Positions 17,345 to 20,119 of a DNA stretch of 20,119 bases are shown here, in pieces. The notes under the pieces were generated by a model, which worked only from the letters and a program-made list of their open reading frames with translations, was not told the origin of the DNA and searched no databases. Source of the stretch: Chloroflexota bacterium. GTDB taxonomy: Bacteria > Chloroflexota > Anaerolineae > J102. The translations under genes and the position numbers were made by a program. Every line of letters starts with the position of its first letter. The first letter of the stretch is position 1. The stretch lies in the NCBI GenBank assembly GCA_013152695.1, contig JAADFV010000310.1:1-20119 (forward strand). Direction: 5' to 3'.

Positions 17345-17356
17345 TTGTCTAGACAA
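17345..17356. promoter_or_regulatory. 12-bp perfect palindrome, GntR/HutC-type operator candidate
   Basis: TTGTCTAGACAA is fully symmetric and contains GTCTAGAC, which fits the GT-N-TA-N-AC rule of HutC-subfamily GntR regulators and resembles NagR/DasR sites (TGGTCTAGACCA). It lies about 20-30 bases past the predicted transcription start, a place where a bound repressor would block initiation or elongation. Confidence 0.5.
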
Positions 17357-17397
17357 AACAACCGCGCACCTCCCATCTTGACACAAGGAGATGAACG

Positions 17398-18567
17398 TTG
17401 GAAGCAACTACGCCTTCAGTTAAACCAGTGTACCGACGGCGGCGATGGCGGTGGATAGATATTCAAGAGCAACTTACAGGTTTTTTATTTGTTGCTCCCG
17501 CTATTATAGTTATTTCGGTTTTTGGTCTATTTCCGATCTTTTATGCATTTTACATGAGCACTTTCAAATGGAGGGTGCGTAAAGGTTCGTTTATTGGCTT
17601 AGGTAACTATGAAAAGGCGTTGGGAGATTGGCAGGGGATAGCAATTTTTGTCTTGGGTTTCCTCTTTTTGGCTTTAGCCTATTGGATTTGGAGCCGGGCG
17701 CTCAGATCTCTAGATGATCGAAAATTGATTGCAGGGGTGATTTCTGCTTTGGTTCTTATTGGTGCAGGGTGGGGAATTATGACGGGCTGGCAGCAGATGC
17801 AGGCCAGCGGTGACGACAACTTCCTCAATGCCTTACCCATCACAGTGTATTATGCCATGGGTACGGTGCCGGCCGAGATCGGCCTGGCTTTGGTTTTAGC
17901 CTATTTGCTCTATCAAAAAATCCGCGGCCAAGAACTCTTCCGCATGATCTACTTTTTGCCTTACATCACCCCGGCCGTAGCGGCAGCAGTAGTGTTTCGC
18001 ACCATTTTCAATCCTCGCGAAACCTCTCTTGCCAACCAGTTTTTAAGCTGGATCGGGATGGAGCCCCAGCGCTGGTTGTTCGAGCCCAAACCCTTCATCA
18101 ATGTCATGTTTGGTACCCATCTGGAGGGACTGAAGGCCGGGCCCAGTATGGCGCTGGTAGCCGTCATTTTCTTTGGGATTTGGACCTATGTGGGCTATAA
18201 CACCGTCATTTTTCTGGCAGGGTTGGGTTCTATCCCCCACGATCTCTACGAAGCAGCAGAAATCGATGGTGCCAACCGTTGGCAATCGTTTCGTCACATT
18301 ACTCTTCCATTACTTTCACCCGTCACTTTTTATCTGGCACTCATCGCTTTTATCGGTACCTTCAAGGCGTTTAACCACCTTTATGTCATGCGTAGCCCTG
18401 CTGCCCTCGGCACGGTGGATACGACCAGTCTTGTTATTTTTGATACTTTTTATAAAGCTAATCAGTTTGGTTACGCTACAGCCCAAGCTATTATCCTTTT
18501 CTTTATTATTTTGGTGCTGACCTTGGCACAGAACAAGGTCTTTGGGGAGAAAGTGTTCTATGGCTAG
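17398..18567 (+). CDS. sugar ABC transporter permease (MalF/UgpA type) with an enlarged N-terminal half
   Basis: 389 residues; one of two membrane subunits of a carbohydrate importer. After a basic tail (RRRRWRW) comes the first helix, LTGFLFVAPAIIVISVFGLFPIFYAFYMS, typical of MalF/UgpA. The EAA loop is EAAEIDGANRWQSFRHITLPLLSP in the C-terminal half. About 90 residues with two extra predicted helices (roughly 80-135, FVLGFLFLALAYW and VISALVLIGAGW) are inserted between helix 1 and the core, making it much longer than the usual 290-310. Translation must start at TTG 17398: AAGGAG lies seven bases upstream and no in-frame ATG occurs before helix 1. Its end overlaps the next permease by eight bases. 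The sugar is not predictable. Confidence 0.92.
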   Translation: MEATTPSVKPVYRRRRWRWIDIQEQLTGFLFVAPAIIVISVFGLFPIFYAFYMSTFKWRVRKGSFIGLGNYEKALGDWQGIAIFVLGFLFLALAYWIWSRALRSLDDRKLIAGVISALVLIGAGWGIMTGWQQMQASGDDNFLNALPITVYYAMGTVPAEIGLALVLAYLLYQKIRGQELFRMIYFLPYITPAVAAAVVFRTIFNPRETSLANQFLSWIGMEPQRWLFEPKPFINVMFGTHLEGLKAGPSMALVAVIFFGIWTYVGYNTVIFLAGLGSIPHDLYEAAEIDGANRWQSFRHITLPLLSPVTFYLALIAFIGTFKAFNHLYVMRSPAALGTVDTTSLVIFDTFYKANQFGYATAQAIILFFIILVLTLAQNKVFGEKVFYG

Positions 18568-19438
18568 CATCATAAAGACCGAAATGCCACGTCGACCCGT
18601 TGATATCGGACGCATCTTCATCTATATCATCCTCATCATCCTCATCTCAGGTGTACTCATTGCGGTTGTACCCTTCTTTTGGATGGTTTCGACCTCGCTC
18701 ATGACATTGGGCGAGACGATCAACAAGCAATGGCTGCCAAAAACACCTCAATTCCACAATTATGTGGAAGCCTGGACAGAAGCCAAGTTTGCCAAGTATT
18801 TTGTCAATAGCGTCATCATCACCGCCGTGACCGTGGCTGGTCAGTTGAGTATTTCAATTTTGGCGGGGTATGCTTTTGCCCGTATCAAATTTATTGGTCG
18901 CGACGTGATTTTTACCATTCTTCTTTCCAGTATGATGATTCCTGAATCGGTCATCATGATTCCGAATTTCCTCCTCATTCGCGGTCAAATTATTCCGCTA
19001 CCGGGTGGCACCTGGTTGAATACCTTGCAAGCGCTCACCATACCTTTTTGGGGTAGTGTCTTCAGCATTTTTTTGCTCCGTCAGTTTTTTGTGACTATTC
19101 CGAACGAATTATGGGATGCCGCTCGTTTAGATGGGGCCGGCCATTTCCGCTTCTTATTGCGGGTGGTTCTGCCCATTAGCAAAGCCCCCATTGTCACCGT
19201 TTTTATCTTTGCCTTTATTGGTTCCTGGAATGCTTTCCTTTGGCCTCTCTTGGTGACGACCAAAGACGTCTGGCGGCCCCTCTCTGTAGGCCTGTGGACC
19301 TTTGTTACCGAAGCAGGTCCTGAGACTCAGTTGTTGATGGCGGGTGCTGTCATCACCATCATTCCCATTCTTATCCTTTACTTCTTTACACAACGGCAGT
19401 TTACCGAAGGAATTGCCACGACTGGCCTAAAAGGCTAA
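18560..19438 (+). CDS. sugar ABC transporter permease (MalG/UgpE type)
   Basis: 292 residues, second permease of the importer. Six predicted helices; the N-terminal helix is followed by MVSTSLMTLGETINKQWLPKTPQFHNYVEAW, typical of the MalG group. The EAA loop LWDAARLDGAGHFRFLLRVVLPISKAPIVTVFIFAFIGSWNAFLWPLL is intact, for docking the ATPase. The end KxxFTEGIATTGLKG-like tail (RQFTEGIATTGLKG) is the family C-terminus. ATG 18560 overlaps the previous stop by eight bases, indicating translational coupling; an in-frame TTG at 18542 is less likely. No ATPase gene is nearby, so a shared MsmK/MalK-like ATPase is probably used. Confidence 0.94.
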   Translation: MASIIKTEMPRRPVDIGRIFIYIILIILISGVLIAVVPFFWMVSTSLMTLGETINKQWLPKTPQFHNYVEAWTEAKFAKYFVNSVIITAVTVAGQLSISILAGYAFARIKFIGRDVIFTILLSSMMIPESVIMIPNFLLIRGQIIPLPGGTWLNTLQALTIPFWGSVFSIFLLRQFFVTIPNELWDAARLDGAGHFRFLLRVVLPISKAPIVTVFIFAFIGSWNAFLWPLLVTTKDVWRPLSVGLWTFVTEAGPETQLLMAGAVITIIPILILYFFTQRQFTEGIATTGLKG

Positions 19439-19665
19439 GTTCAATGAACATGTTGTTTGCATAAATGTGATGTACGTTTGCCTGCTGCCACTTGCATAAG
19501 AAAAATCTGGCAGTTTAGGCAATTCATGGTTACTGTCGGAACTGTCACTTCCACTCATAGGAGGAATACATCTGCCTAAAACCATCCGTCCCAGTCCTTC
19601 AACAAATCTTCTGATTTTTTCCTTCCATTTCATTTTCATTTAACTTTACAGGAGAAGAAACTGCC
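19439..19665 (+). other. intergenic spacer before the binding-protein gene, no clear function
   Basis: 227 bases without a gene. It carries a direct repeat TTGCATAA (19457-19464 and 19492-19499), an AGGAGG near 19559 not followed by a start codon, and a pyrimidine-rich stretch before the ribosome site of the binding-protein gene. I see no hairpin terminator and no convincing promoter. It is long for a within-operon gap, so a separate promoter or an RNA processing site that raises binding-protein levels is possible. Confidence 0.4.
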
Positions 19666-20119
19666 ATGAAAAATCGAAAAGTATGGTTCATCCTCTTCTC
19701 AGTGCTCATTGTTGTTGCCATGGTTCTGACCGCCTGTGGCAAGAGCAAAGAAGCTGAACCCACCCCCGTCCCAGAACCGACAAAAGCAACTGCTGCCGAG
19801 CCCACCAAGGCCGCGGCAGAAGCAACAACTGCTCCTGAACCCACCGATCCCTGGGCTGATGTCGATCCCAGTGGTCAAACTATCGTTTTCTGGCACCAAC
19901 ACAGCCGTGCTCGCGGCGAAGCCCTGGATGAAATTGTTCAAGCCTTCAATGATACCAATGAATGGGGTATCACGGTGGAGGCTGAGTATCAGGGTGGTTA
20001 CGGCGACATCTTCAACAAGATGCTCGGTGTCATGAACACCCCCGATGCACCAGATATCGTTGTCGCCTACCAGAACCAGGCTGCCACCTATCAATTGGGT
20101 GATGCTCTCATCGATATGC
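19666..20119 (+). CDS. extracellular sugar-binding lipoprotein of the ABC importer (3' end outside window)
   Basis: The open frame runs from ATG 19666 to the window end, 151 codons. A signal sequence ends LTAC with lipidated C24, then a Thr/Pro/Ala/Glu-rich linker (about 25-60) tethers the domain to the membrane. The fold begins with GQTIVFWHQHSRARGEALDEIVQAFN and continues with ITVEAEYQGGYGDIFNKMLGVM and APDIVVAYQNQ, the pattern of family 1 solute-binding proteins (UgpB/MalE-like). GGAGAAG lies about ten bases before the ATG. It delivers the sugar to the two permeases encoded upstream. The sugar specificity region is beyond the window. Confidence 0.9.
   Translation, partial: MKNRKVWFILFSVLIVVAMVLTACGKSKEAEPTPVPEPTKATAAEPTKAAAEATTAPEPTDPWADVDPSGQTIVFWHQHSRARGEALDEIVQAFNDTNEWGITVEAEYQGGYGDIFNKMLGVMNTPDAPDIVVAYQNQAATYQLGDALIDM

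Noticed and set aside
19532..19548. ACTGTC repeated twice, resembling the E. coli Pho box
   Set aside because: The copies are 9 bases apart rather than 11 and the site stands before a sugar-binding protein, not a phosphate gene.

Overview
The window is a bacterial chromosome segment of ordinary housekeeping and transport genes with mixed codon use and moderate GC. It has no tRNA, rRNA, CRISPR array or transposase. Lipoproteins with LSAC/LTAC lipoboxes, the Thr/Pro/Ala/Glu-rich linker of the last binding protein, AGGAGA-type ribosome binding sites and the gene mix suggest a Chloroflexota (Anaerolineae-like) genome. That placement is inference and needs a similarity search.

Layout, left to right: (i) the 3' end of a PQQ-type glucose/sorbosone dehydrogenase; (ii) a CLC chloride transporter carrying CBS-CBS-TrkA_C regulatory domains and a DUF1624 membrane acyltransferase-like protein, both +; (iii) a hairpin-rich convergent junction at 3392-3588; (iv) a minus-strand pentose-phosphate operon transcribed pgl, tal, zwf (7069 down to 3589); (v) a divergently transcribed monocistronic lipoprotein made of two copies of an unrecognised domain, with its own promoter and a strong terminator; (vi) a 700-base gene-free stretch (8361-9067) containing a run of seven local hairpins between 13-bp inverted repeats; (vii) a MalY/PatB-type PLP enzyme with its own promoter and terminator; (viii) a phosphate-uptake operon, pstS-pstC-pstA-pstB, an HD-domain protein, then phoU (10457-16149), preceded by four TTAA-type direct repeats at about 11-bp spacing that look like a Pho box; (ix) an EamA/DMT transporter; (x) a sugar ABC importer operon of two permeases and the start of a solute-binding lipoprotein, cut off by the window end.

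The genes form three functional blocks. pgl and zwf supply the first two steps of the oxidative pentose-phosphate route and tal links it back to glycolysis; gnd is not in the window. The pst-phoU block imports phosphate and signals phosphate status; no phoR/phoB pair is seen here, so the presumed regulator lies elsewhere. The sugar importer has a near-consensus sigma-70 promoter followed by a perfect palindrome of the GntR/HutC operator type, suggesting repression by a sugar-responsive regulator that is also elsewhere; no ATPase gene for this importer is seen.

The items most worth a second look are the HD-domain protein embedded between pstB and phoU, the hairpin array at 8579-8891, the Pho-box-like repeats overlapping a terminator, the attenuator-like structure between pstS and pstC, the duplicated-domain lipoprotein, and the GntR-type operator.
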